Shown here one piece after another: positions 9,289-17,609 of a stretch of DNA of 64,000 nucleotides. The notes under the pieces are model-generated. The model ran no database searches, had not been told where the DNA came from, and saw only the letters and a list, made by a program, of their open reading frames with translations. Within the stretch, counting starts at the first letter, position 1. Each line of letters begins with the position of its first letter. The stretch is from Lelliottia jeotgali. Lineage in GTDB: Bacteria > Pseudomonadota > Gammaproteobacteria > Enterobacterales > Enterobacteriaceae. Both the position numbers and the translations under genes were made by a program. The stretch covers positions 3,720,001 to 3,784,000 of the forward strand of contig CP018628.1 of NCBI GenBank assembly GCA_002271215.1. Direction: 5' to 3'.

Positions 9289-10355
9289 TTATAATTCCCT
9301 GCTTTCCTAAATCTTGTTTACCGAAATGATATATGCTCAGATTCATATCACCTTGTTACAGGCAATATGTTTACGCACCCCAAATAAGGAGCGAAATAAA
9401 TATAAAGAAGTAATAAATGAATGTTTAGAACTTCCCAGAAGAAACAATTCTTTTCTTTGGAATTCTTTACATATCTAAGCGGGATGAATTTTCACACTGA
9501 GGGTTAATATTGTCAAACGAGCGCAGGTCAAAAAAAAATATTCATAACTCACTGATTACAAAGTCATTTAACAAAATAAATACATGCCAGAAAAAAGCAG
9601 AAAGACGATTCATCTGAGAACACGACACTCTCGTCCTATTTATCAGGTTTTTTCGACTGGAAAGGAGAAAAACAACAGCGCAAAACACCATAACAGAACG
9701 ACATTGCAGCTTATAACATTTAGATCACAGAAAAACTCAAAATTTAAAACATATCGCGCATAAAATTCAATCAAAAGAAATGAATCTGGTAAGTCATTGA
9801 TTTAAAGTCATTTAACCCAAATGATGGCATAAAAACTTTAAATTTATGTTGACCGAGTGTGGCGGCAAGTAACATATGCGAAGAAAAATAACAACAATCA
9901 TTATCTTTTAAGGAAGGGGAAGAAATATAATCATGTGACGATGAGTTATTCCTGTTCGCTCTGATTTAAAAATGATTCGATTTAATGTGCGGAAATCTCA
10001 CTGTGCTTCAACACAGACTCTCAAACAGGATATTTCTGGTCATTCAGATTTCAATCTAATAACTGAAGCAAGCATTCCCTCTTACCTCCCAGCTATCCCT
10101 CCATATACTCTTCCCGAAATTTCGAAGAAAAAGCCAGGACGTTATTTTCTTAATCACCCTGAGTTTACAGCGCCAGCAACCTGCCCATCAGGAACAATGA
10201 CATCTCACTTCAGATTCAATGAAAATGTTGAGAGCACTCAGCAACAGCCGAGGGAACACCATTGTGATCACCTCTAACCCTGCATTTTCCCCATCGTGAT
10301 GGACGGCGGTCGCAGCGCGATCATGCAGGATGAAGAAGATCTCTGAGGTATTCCA
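9289..10355. promoter_or_regulatory. AT-rich upstream region of the fimbrial operon
   Basis: About 1.07 kb between the major pilin and the hydrolase gene without a convincing gene. Composition is much more A/T-rich than its surroundings, with many A and T runs, which suits H-NS-type silencing and a regulated promoter. The octamer AAGTCATT occurs at 9561, 9791 and 9804. No inverted repeat like the fim switch was found. One 101-codon plus-strand frame (9972-10277) lacks a ribosome site and family resemblance. Confidence 0.5.
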
Positions 10356-11195
10356 TTAACAGGCTGGCACGCCCTGTGCCAGCCATTGCGGCCAGATAGC
10401 GGCCCAGTCAGAACCGTGCGCCATCCCGCTCACCACGGCCGTGCGAGCACAGTTTCCGCCAACCGCCTGTACAAAGCGGCGGGCGACGTCGGAGGGAACC
10501 GTTTTGTCCGCGTCGCCGCTAAGATGAAGCTGCGGGATATGGCGTAGCGCCGCTGCGTTATCGATGGCATTCAATGCACCCGGCATCGCGCTCACGTGAT
10601 GCAATGCATTCACATAAGCGACATCCAGATTCCCCGCCACGGTGCGTAGCGAGCGCACGTCCTTTCGCCGTTCCGCCAGCAGCGCCGCGATATTTCCGCC
10701 GCCCGAATATCCCGTTAAACCAAGCTGAACGCCTGGATAGCGCGCCACAAACCGATCAATCGCCTCGTTCATTGCTTCGAGTACTTCCGCTGAAAACCGA
10801 TCTTCAGTCCACCAGCGCACGCTGCAATCGGCGGGTAACGCAGGCCCGACGAACTGGCAAGGCCGGGCAAGATACAGCACGTTTGCGCGGGTATCGGTGG
10901 CGGCCAGCGTCAATCCCACCGGATTGTGCGGTGTAGGATCGTCCGAGGGCCGCGTACGGCTTTGCCAGGCAAAACCATCTCCTTCGATATAGACATGCAG
11001 TGACGTTGCCGGGGGCGTGATTCGGCTCCAGGTGACGATTAAAAATGAGGAGGTCTGCACATTCTCTCTGGTAAGACCTGATTGTTTTGCAATTTGGCTG
11101 GCAACGCTTTGGCGATCGACAGAAGTACAGCCTGCGAATAAAAAAGATAAATTAATCAATAAGGCTGCAACCAATATATTCCGCCTGACCTGCAT
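10356..11195 (-). CDS. Alpha/beta-hydrolase lipoprotein
   Basis: 279 residues. The N-terminus is a lipoprotein signal with lipobox LFAGC (Cys about residue 23), so the protein is probably anchored in a cell membrane facing the periplasm. The body is an alpha/beta-hydrolase: nucleophile elbow GYSGGG, a candidate acid in SGDADKTVP and His in MAHGSDW. Several Cys pairs may form disulphides. Substrate unknown; an esterase or lipase-like activity is plausible. Monocistronic, divergent from the autotransporter and separated from the fimbrial operon by the AT-rich region. Confidence 0.75.
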   Translation of the reverse strand: MQVRRNILVAALLINLSFLFAGCTSVDRQSVASQIAKQSGLTRENVQTSSFLIVTWSRITPPATSLHVYIEGDGFAWQSRTRPSDDPTPHNPVGLTLAATDTRANVLYLARPCQFVGPALPADCSVRWWTEDRFSAEVLEAMNEAIDRFVARYPGVQLGLTGYSGGGNIAALLAERRKDVRSLRTVAGNLDVAYVNALHHVSAMPGALNAIDNAAALRHIPQLHLSGDADKTVPSDVARRFVQAVGGNCARTAVVSGMAHGSDWAAIWPQWLAQGVPAC

Positions 11196-11384
11196 ATCAA
11201 TGAATCGCCTTAAGTAAAATTAATAACAACACAAATTTTAGGTATTTATTTCGCCTGTAAATAATTAAGCAAACCTTATTGTTTTTTGCAACAAATTGTA
11301 TATTCTGCGCCCGAACAATATCGGATTAATCCGAAGTTTATCCATCTGCAATTGACAACTATCGCAACTTTGTGACGGCACACC

Positions 11385-14300
11385 ATGAGAAAAAAATATC
11401 TTAGCCAGCTGATTTCTTTGCTGGTAGCTTCGACAGCGGCGCAGGGGCTGCTGACCACCCATTCTATCGCAGCAGCAGACGTTATCATCGACGCCCCCAT
11501 GTCTGACCTTCAGGTTCTGGGTTCGAATGATGTTATTCACGTCACCGACACCGGCTCTCTCAACGGCGCGCCGACCACCGCATTAACCCTTAACCCAGGG
11601 GCCTCGATCAACACCTTCATTAACGACGGTGTGCTCACTGATAATAACCTTCTTAATCTGCCCTCCAACCTGAACATTGTTCAAATTAACGGTGCAGTGG
11701 GTACCTTTGAAAACAACGGAACCATTCAAAGCATTACTCAATACCACTATGGCAGTATTGTCGAGCTGGGTTCACCGGCCGTGGTGGATAATTTTATTAA
11801 CCGCGGCACGATTCAAAATTCGCTGAACAATCTGAATATCGGTATGGATAATACCGGCTCCGTCGAAAATAACGGCCATATTCTTAATCTGACAAACACC
11901 GAAACCGGAACCATTACCGGTTATCGCGGTATTAATAACCTCGGCACCATTGATAGCCTAACCAATGCGGGCGTGATTACCGCCGCAAATAATAATTTCA
12001 TGCCGATGCCGGGGCAGAACGGGGCGATTTATAACCGCGGATTAATTGGCACCTTGCATAATACCGGCACGCTCCAGACCGGCACCCTTAACTATTTCGG
12101 CAGCGCCGGAGTCATCAACTGGGGCACCATCAACACCCTCATTAATGACGATTTGATCAGCGGCAGCGCAGATGCGATCACCAACTACGGTAACATCGGC
12201 ACCATTGAAAATAATGGACGCATCGCCGCGATTAACAACGGTATTTTCGCCAACAGCTCCGACGGCAACGTCATCAGCGAAATCGTCAACAATGGCGAAA
12301 TCACCGGCGGGTATTATGGGATTTATCTTTCCAGCTACAGCAACCTGAATCCAGCCACGCAAATCATCAACAACGGTATCCTGAACGGCGGCAATTCTGC
12401 CCTGTATATCTATACGGATACCAACGCCAGCGCGGAAGTCACCCTGACCAACAGTGGCCTGGTGAAGGGCGATATTTACTCCCAAAGCACCACGCCGCTC
12501 ACTATCAACGGCGGCACGACCACCACGGGAACCCTGACCGGCCAGAACGGGACTGGCACCATCACCAGCCAGCGCTCAGACGTCATCTTTGGTACCGGTT
12601 CGCTGGTGCTGAACGACAACGTGAATGCGGCGACCGTGCAGAACCGTGGCGCGTCGTTGCAGGTGAACTCGGACATTACGATTAACGGGGATTACCACCA
12701 GAAAGCCGCCGCGGCGCTGATCTCTGGCATCTCCGACCTGGCGAGCCAAAACGGAATTGTGACGGCCGATACCGGCTATGGCCGACTGAACGTCAGCGGC
12801 AATGCCACCATTGACGCGGGTTCCAGCGTCAATCTGCTGCGCACAGGTGCCACTTATCAGTTCGCTGAAGGCCAGCGTTATGTGGTGATCAGTGCTGCCG
12901 GCGCAGGCACTGACTACCACGCGGATCAGCTGAACTATGAAGCAGTAGGCTATCGCGGTGCGGTGAGTGGTTCAGTCTACGAAGACGGTGCGAACAAGGC
13001 GCTGGTGCTCACCGTCGGTGCAGAGCCGGTTGTCGTTCCCCCGGTAGTGACGCCTCCAGTTGTGACACCACCGGTCGTCACACCGCCAGTTGTCACTCCT
13101 CCGGTTGTTACACCACCGATCGTCACACCGCCAGTTGTCACTCCTCCGGTTGTTACGCCACCGGTCGTCACACCGCCAGTGGTCACGCCACCCGTTGTTA
13201 CGCCTCCGGTTGTGACTCCACCCGTTGTCACGCCTCCGGTTGTCACGCCGCCGACTCAGCCAACGCCGAAACCAGGGCTGGCGACCATCCCGAGCGCCAC
13301 CGCCGCACTGAGCGGTCTGGCGAGCTATACCGGTATTTCGTCGCCACAACTGCTGGATCTGTATAACGCCTCGTTAGCGATTCAGGGTAAAGACGAAGCC
13401 AACCGCGCTGGCGAGAAACTGTCGCCAGGTCAGAACCTCAACACCAGTTCAGCGGCGGCAGTCGCAACGTCTACCGCACAAGCGGTGGTCGGCGCGCACA
13501 TTGATGCCGTGCGTAATCCGCACACCTCTGGCACCAGCGGCGTGGCAACCGGTGATGACTATGCCAGCAACTGGATCGTCTGGGGACAGCCGTTTGGCGG
13601 GTATGCGCGTCAGGACAGCAGCGCAGACATCAGCGGTTACACGGCGAAATTTGGCGGCCTGATTCTGGGTGCTGACCGTTCTCTGGGTGACGACTGGCGT
13701 CTGGGTGCAGCCGTGAACTACAGCAACACTTCTGTCCACGGGAAAGGCAACCTGAGCGGCAATACTTCTACCGCCGACAACTACGGCATCATCGGTTACG
13801 CCGGGTACACGGGCGATCCGTGGTATCTCAATCTTTCTGCCGGTGTGAACCGCCAGAACTACAGCTCTGTTCGTCGCGCTGACTTTACCGGCTTCTCCGG
13901 CGCTGCGCAGGGCAAATTCAACGGCCAGTCTGTGACGCTGCAAACGGAGTTTGGCTATCCAGTGAAACTGCCAGCCGACGTGGTAGTTACGCCGCTCGCC
14001 AGCCTGACCTACGGTTATCAGCACGTTGATGACTATAAAGAAACCGGCGGAAACGGCATGGCGCTGGATGTGGGCAGCACCCACTCTCAGTCGGTGGTGA
14101 GCGACATCGGTGCCCGCATCGAGAAGACCTTTGCAACCGGCCTTGGCAACCTGACGCCTTTCGCACAAGTCTCCTGGATTCATCAGTACGATAACCGCCA
14201 GGTGAGCAGCCATGCGACGTACGCCGCCGACGCCGTCGGTGAAACCAGCTTTATCACCAAGGGTGCAGCGCCTGTGGAAGATATGGCGGGTGTCGCCATC

Positions 14301-14414
14301 GGCAGCACGCTGTACGATGCGAACGAACTGAGCCTCGATGCGCGCTACGATTTGCAGGCAGGCGAGCGCTATCAGGCGCACACTTTCAGCCTGCGTCTGC
14401 GTAAAATGTTCTAA
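11385..14414 (+). CDS. Autotransporter adhesin with pentapeptide-repeat linker
   Basis: 1009 residues. Signal peptide to about residue 30 (SIAAAD); passenger (about 31-545) rich in Asn-Gly-Thr repeats of the NNG/NNGTI type, predicted to fold as a beta-helix; a Pro/Val/Thr linker of 14 tandem VVTPP-type units (about 553-622); then a C-terminal autotransporter barrel (about 725-1009) ending LRLRKMF with the expected terminal Phe. No protease catalytic motif was seen in the passenger, so adhesion or aggregation is more likely than proteolysis. The ribosome site is weak. A strong terminator follows directly. Confidence 0.9.
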   Translation: MRKKYLSQLISLLVASTAAQGLLTTHSIAAADVIIDAPMSDLQVLGSNDVIHVTDTGSLNGAPTTALTLNPGASINTFINDGVLTDNNLLNLPSNLNIVQINGAVGTFENNGTIQSITQYHYGSIVELGSPAVVDNFINRGTIQNSLNNLNIGMDNTGSVENNGHILNLTNTETGTITGYRGINNLGTIDSLTNAGVITAANNNFMPMPGQNGAIYNRGLIGTLHNTGTLQTGTLNYFGSAGVINWGTINTLINDDLISGSADAITNYGNIGTIENNGRIAAINNGIFANSSDGNVISEIVNNGEITGGYYGIYLSSYSNLNPATQIINNGILNGGNSALYIYTDTNASAEVTLTNSGLVKGDIYSQSTTPLTINGGTTTTGTLTGQNGTGTITSQRSDVIFGTGSLVLNDNVNAATVQNRGASLQVNSDITINGDYHQKAAAALISGISDLASQNGIVTADTGYGRLNVSGNATIDAGSSVNLLRTGATYQFAEGQRYVVISAAGAGTDYHADQLNYEAVGYRGAVSGSVYEDGANKALVLTVGAEPVVVPPVVTPPVVTPPVVTPPVVTPPVVTPPIVTPPVVTPPVVTPPVVTPPVVTPPVVTPPVVTPPVVTPPVVTPPTQPTPKPGLATIPSATAALSGLASYTGISSPQLLDLYNASLAIQGKDEANRAGEKLSPGQNLNTSSAAAVATSTAQAVVGAHIDAVRNPHTSGTSGVATGDDYASNWIVWGQPFGGYARQDSSADISGYTAKFGGLILGADRSLGDDWRLGAAVNYSNTSVHGKGNLSGNTSTADNYGIIGYAGYTGDPWYLNLSAGVNRQNYSSVRRADFTGFSGAAQGKFNGQSVTLQTEFGYPVKLPADVVVTPLASLTYGYQHVDDYKETGGNGMALDVGSTHSQSVVSDIGARIEKTFATGLGNLTPFAQVSWIHQYDNRQVSSHATYAADAVGETSFITKGAAPVEDMAGVAIGSTLYDANELSLDARYDLQAGERYQAHTFSLRLRKMF
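13037..13252 (+). repeat. Tandem 15-bp coding repeat (VVTPP linker)
   Basis: Fourteen consecutive 15-bp units encode VVTPP (one IVTPP). Third-base differences reveal a 45-bp higher-order unit that occurs twice in succession around 13075-13165, a sign of recent duplication. Copy number is likely to vary between strains. Confidence 0.85.
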
Positions 14415-14429
14415 TTATTACGTTTGAGA

Positions 14430-14458
14430 AACGGGGCCGAGTCTGGCCCCGTTTTTTT
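14430..14458 (+). terminator. Rho-independent terminator of the autotransporter gene
   Basis: AACGGGGCC and GGCCCCGTT pair around a 6-base loop and are followed by seven T residues, 15 bases after the stop codon. Confidence 0.9.
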
Positions 14459-14461
14459 ATT

Positions 14462-15088
14462 CTAACGAATCACCACCCACCGCCACCCCAGAGCCACCGT
14501 AGCGGCCACAATAGTGATGAACGCCGCAACGTGCATAACAAAATCCAGCGGATGCACCTCGACCGGATGGCAGAACGACAATAGCGTCAGCGCCATACAG
14601 GCCACGCCGGCTCCTGCTGTCACCAGACTTTGTAGGGGATGTAAACTGCGGGTACGGCGCAAATAGCCAATGACCAGCAGCATCATTGGCGCGCTGACGG
14701 TCATCATAAAAGTGTAGCAACTCACGTCATCGCGATGGCTGATAAGCGTTGTCTGACCAAGACTCGCCAGCACACATCCCAGCCATAAAATCAGCAGCGG
14801 CAAAAACCATTTCCAGCTCAAAGGGCGTCGTCCGGCGATGCTGATTAAAAATGCGTTACGGATCGCCAGCACACCCATCACAAACGTCAGCAGCAGTTGA
14901 AACGACGCGAGAAGCGCTCCGGCCTGGCTCCAGTCCGTCACTGCGCGTTGCACTAACAAACTGCTTAACCACCCGCACGGCAGCGCCATCAGCGTCCACG
15001 CCAGCACGCGCCAGCCGTCGGGCCACGGGCGTGTGACCGGATGCGCCTGCTGGCTAAGTTTTTCGATTAACACGTCATGATTGGTCAT
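14462..15088 (-). CDS. NrsF-type anti-sigma factor (DUF1109)
   Basis: 208 residues, about six hydrophobic membrane segments after a short cytoplasmic N-terminus (about residues 1-28). The pattern fits the NrsF/DUF1109 family, integral membrane anti-sigma factors that hold an ECF sigma factor at the inner membrane. Cysteines occur at or near membrane segments (PCGWLS, GCVLAS, VSCYTF, FCHPVE), and conserved Cys are used for sensing in characterised NrsF proteins. The start overlaps the sigma gene's 3' end by 14 bases, so the two are translationally coupled. Confidence 0.8.
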   Translation of the reverse strand: MTNHDVLIEKLSQQAHPVTRPWPDGWRVLAWTLMALPCGWLSSLLVQRAVTDWSQAGALLASFQLLLTFVMGVLAIRNAFLISIAGRRPLSWKWFLPLLILWLGCVLASLGQTTLISHRDDVSCYTFMMTVSAPMMLLVIGYLRRTRSLHPLQSLVTAGAGVACMALTLLSFCHPVEVHPLDFVMHVAAFITIVAATVALGWRWVVIR

Positions 15089-15650
15089 GGTTCGCTCCCA
15101 TCCGGCGAAGATTGGTGATGGCTCGATGAAGCAGCGATTTCACCGCCGAAATCGTCAAATTATGACGGCTCGCGGCCTGCGCAAGCGTCATTTCCTGCAG
15201 GTGAATCTGTTCCACAATTTGCCGCTGGCGCACAGGCAGTTTGTCGAGGATTTGCGTCAGTTGTTCCTGAATGTCCTGATGCTCCGAACTGTCCTCAACC
15301 GCGATGGCGGATAACGCCTCTTCAGCATCCGTTTCCCGGCGCTGGTTGCGCCCGCGATGGCGCAGGGCATCAATTGCTCTGGCCTGAGTAATCGCCATAA
15401 GCCACGGCAAAAATGGACAGCCCGGATCGTAGGTATGACGCACCCGATGCACCGTCAACAGCACATCCTGGACGACATCCTCCACCAGCACCGAATCGGA
15501 CACCTGACGGCGAGCGATCGTACGAATAGCCGGGACGATCGCCCGCAAAAGCTGCGTATAGGCGTGACGATCGCCAGCCTGAGCTTTTGTCATCAACTCA
15601 GGCCATTCCTCACGCGGGGCAAACCCGTTATCCATATTCCGCCATGACAT
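15075..15650 (-). CDS. ECF RNA polymerase sigma factor
   Basis: 191 residues with the two ECF domains: region 2 (about 25-95; EDVVQDVLLTVHRVRHTYDP and PWLMAITQARAIDALR) and region 4 (about 130-185; LPVRQRQIVEQIHLQEMTLA and a helix-turn-helix around SAVKSLLHRAI). GAGG with short spacing precedes the ATG, five bases after the dsbD-like stop. Paired with the NrsF-type anti-sigma gene. Such pairs respond to oxidative, hypochlorous or metal stress in other proteobacteria; here the operon itself encodes thiol-redox enzymes, so autoregulation is likely (inference). Confidence 0.9.
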   Translation of the reverse strand: MSWRNMDNGFAPREEWPELMTKAQAGDRHAYTQLLRAIVPAIRTIARRQVSDSVLVEDVVQDVLLTVHRVRHTYDPGCPFLPWLMAITQARAIDALRHRGRNQRRETDAEEALSAIAVEDSSEHQDIQEQLTQILDKLPVRQRQIVEQIHLQEMTLAQAASRHNLTISAVKSLLHRAITNLRRMGANHDQS

Positions 15651-15655
15651 TTACC

Positions 15656-16888
15656 TCATGCTTTTTTATCGGCGGCCTGATTCAGGGCATTCACCACAAT
15701 CGACGGTGTCAGCACCTGCGGAAGCACCTTCGGCGCGCTCCCGTCCGCCGGATAGACCACATACAGCGGCAATCCGCCCTGCCCGAACGTATTCATCGCA
15801 TCATCAATGTCGGCGTTAAATTTGGTGGAATCGGCCACCATATACACCGCACCGGTGCGCGCCATCGCCTCTTTCACCGCCTGCGTCGACAGCGATGTGC
15901 GATCGTTCACCTGACAGGTGATGCACCAGGACGCAGTGAAGTTCACAAAGATGGCTTTGCCATGACCGCGCATTTCTGCCACGTTCTGCGGCGACCATTT
16001 TACCGGTGCGACGTTTTCAGCGACGACGTTAGTGGACTGCGCCGTTCCGGTGGAAATTGCCCGCGGTAACGGCGCGATAGCCACGACAAAAAACGCCACC
16101 GTGATTGCCAACAGCACTTTGTACGACTGACCGAGATAGTGTCTGCGCTGGGCGATACCGTACAGCCAGGCGGCAAAACTCACCACCACCGCACTCGCCA
16201 GCATCACCGCCAGCGCCGTTGTTCCGGCCTGCTGCGCCAGCACCCACACCAGCCAGGCAAACGCGCCCAGCATCGGGAAAGCCAGCCCACGTTTGAGGAC
16301 ATCCATCCACGCACCGGGGCGCGGCAGTCGACGGGCAATCGCCGGGAACAACGAGACGAGGGTAAAGGGTGCGGCAAAACCGAGTGCCAGCGCGAAGAAT
16401 ATTGCCAGTGAAACGGCAGGGGGCTGGACCAACGCATAGCCCACTGCGCCCGCCATAAACGGCGCAGAGCACGGCGTAGCGACCACAATAGCCAACGCCC
16501 CTGTTAACGCCGAACGGACAAACGCCCCGCGCCCGACGGAAATTTCCCCAGCGCGTTGCAAAGACAGTCCGACTTCAAACACGCTGAGCAGATTGAGCGC
16601 CGCCCCGAGCACGATCAGCGCCAGCACCGCAATCACCAGCGGCGACTGAAGCTGGAATCCCCAGCCTACGGCGGTTCCCCCGGCACGCAGCGCCAGCAAA
16701 ACTGCCGCCAGCGCCATCATGGTAAAAATCACCCCGATAAGAAACCCGAACCCTTCGGTCCGTGCGCCAGCAGCATCGCCCTGATGGCGCATAATCCCCA
16801 GCGCCTTCAGGGAAATAACCGGAAAAACGCAGGGCATAAAATTCAGGATCACGCCGCCCAGAAAGGCGGCAAACATGGCGGTTAACAT
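15656..16888 (-). CDS. DsbD-like thiol:disulphide interchange protein
   Basis: 410 residues, shorter than DsbD because the N-terminal periplasmic domain is missing. About eight membrane segments carry the paired electron-relay cysteines (Cys20 in NFMPCVFP and Cys140 in ATPCSAP); the C-terminal thioredoxin-fold domain (about 290-410) has the active site WCITC (Cys322, Cys325). It should carry electrons from cytoplasmic thioredoxin across the inner membrane to a periplasmic partner, probably the peroxiredoxin encoded 31 bases upstream. GAGG lies six bases before the ATG. Confidence 0.9.
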   Translation of the reverse strand: MLTAMFAAFLGGVILNFMPCVFPVISLKALGIMRHQGDAAGARTEGFGFLIGVIFTMMALAAVLLALRAGGTAVGWGFQLQSPLVIAVLALIVLGAALNLLSVFEVGLSLQRAGEISVGRGAFVRSALTGALAIVVATPCSAPFMAGAVGYALVQPPAVSLAIFFALALGFAAPFTLVSLFPAIARRLPRPGAWMDVLKRGLAFPMLGAFAWLVWVLAQQAGTTALAVMLASAVVVSFAAWLYGIAQRRHYLGQSYKVLLAITVAFFVVAIAPLPRAISTGTAQSTNVVAENVAPVKWSPQNVAEMRGHGKAIFVNFTASWCITCQVNDRTSLSTQAVKEAMARTGAVYMVADSTKFNADIDDAMNTFGQGGLPLYVVYPADGSAPKVLPQVLTPSIVVNALNQAADKKA

Positions 16889-16919
16889 AGCGGACCTCGA
16901 AGGCGAAAATCGGCGTTAA

Positions 16920-17471
16920 TTACGAATGCGATTTCGCATAAAGCTTTACGGCATCCATCGTTTTCTGGATGTGTGCGTCCGGGTTACGATCCGTATAGCT
17001 CAACAGGATTTTGCCGTCCGGGGCGATAACGAACGAGGTACGATCCGAGAGCGTTTTACCGTTCACCTTCATCAGGGTTTCATATTCGGTCGCCACTTTT
17101 GCCCCCGGATCGGCCGCTACGGCAAACTTATCGCGACACTCGAGTTTCGAGAATTCATCCACCTGATCGACATTCCCGGCGGTCACCCCCACCACCGTCG
17201 CGCCCAGTTTTTTGAAATCATCCGTCGCTTCGGCAAATGCGTGAGCTTCCAGGGTGCAGCCTTTAGTAAACGCCGCCGGGAAGAAATAGAGTACTACCGG
17301 CCCTTTTTGCAGCGCCTGCTGGAGGGTAAAGGTCAGCGGCTTCCCGCCCAACGCGCCCTGAAGGGTAAAATCGGGCGCTTTGGCTCCGGCTTCGAGTGCG
17401 GCCTGGGTGTTCATGGAAAACAGAGAAAGCGTCAGTACGGCTGCGGCAGAAGCGAGTTTCAAACTTTTCAT
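16920..17471 (-). CDS. Periplasmic peroxiredoxin, AhpC/TSA (PrxQ-like)
   Basis: 183 residues from ATG 17471 (GGAG six bases upstream; an earlier in-frame start at 17483 lacks a ribosome site). Signal peptide ends near TQAALE. The peroxidatic Cys72 sits in AFTKGCTLE, matching the family's PxxxTxxC loop; Cys112 (LECRDKF) is a candidate resolving Cys. Reduces hydroperoxides in the periplasm and would need a periplasmic thiol donor, which the downstream DsbD-like protein could supply. First gene of the four-gene operon. Confidence 0.85.
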   Translation of the reverse strand: MKSLKLASAAAVLTLSLFSMNTQAALEAGAKAPDFTLQGALGGKPLTFTLQQALQKGPVVLYFFPAAFTKGCTLEAHAFAEATDDFKKLGATVVGVTAGNVDQVDEFSKLECRDKFAVAADPGAKVATEYETLMKVNGKTLSDRTSFVIAPDGKILLSYTDRNPDAHIQKTMDAVKLYAKSHS

Positions 17472-17545
17472 GGTCAACTCCATCAGGGAAAGTGGGCTAT
17501 CTGAATAATAGTTCGTCCGCGAAGGAGCAAAAGTTTCGCCCGCCC

Positions 17546-17581
17546 ATAAAAAAACATCCGCAAGGGCGACTTGCGGATGTT
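17546..17581 (-). terminator. Rho-independent terminator of gss
   Basis: AACATCCGCAAG and CTTGCGGATGTT form a 12-bp stem with a 5-base loop and, on the minus strand, are followed by a run of T. It lies 29 bases beyond the gss stop codon. Confidence 0.9.
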
Positions 17582-17609
17582 CAGTTGCAGCGTCAATGCG
17601 ATGAAAGCG

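Noticed and set aside
9289-9960. Possible invertible fim-type switch
   Set aside because: No matching 9-bp inverted repeats and no recombinase gene in the window.
9972-10277. 101-codon plus-strand frame in the AT-rich region
   Set aside because: No ribosome site, no recognisable family and low-complexity composition; likely chance.
13037-13252. CRISPR-like repeat array
   Set aside because: Units are contiguous 15-bp coding repeats without spacers and encode VVTPP.
13449-14381. 310-codon minus-strand frame opposite the autotransporter barrel
   Set aside because: It mirrors the coding bias of the real gene, has no ribosome site and no family resemblance.
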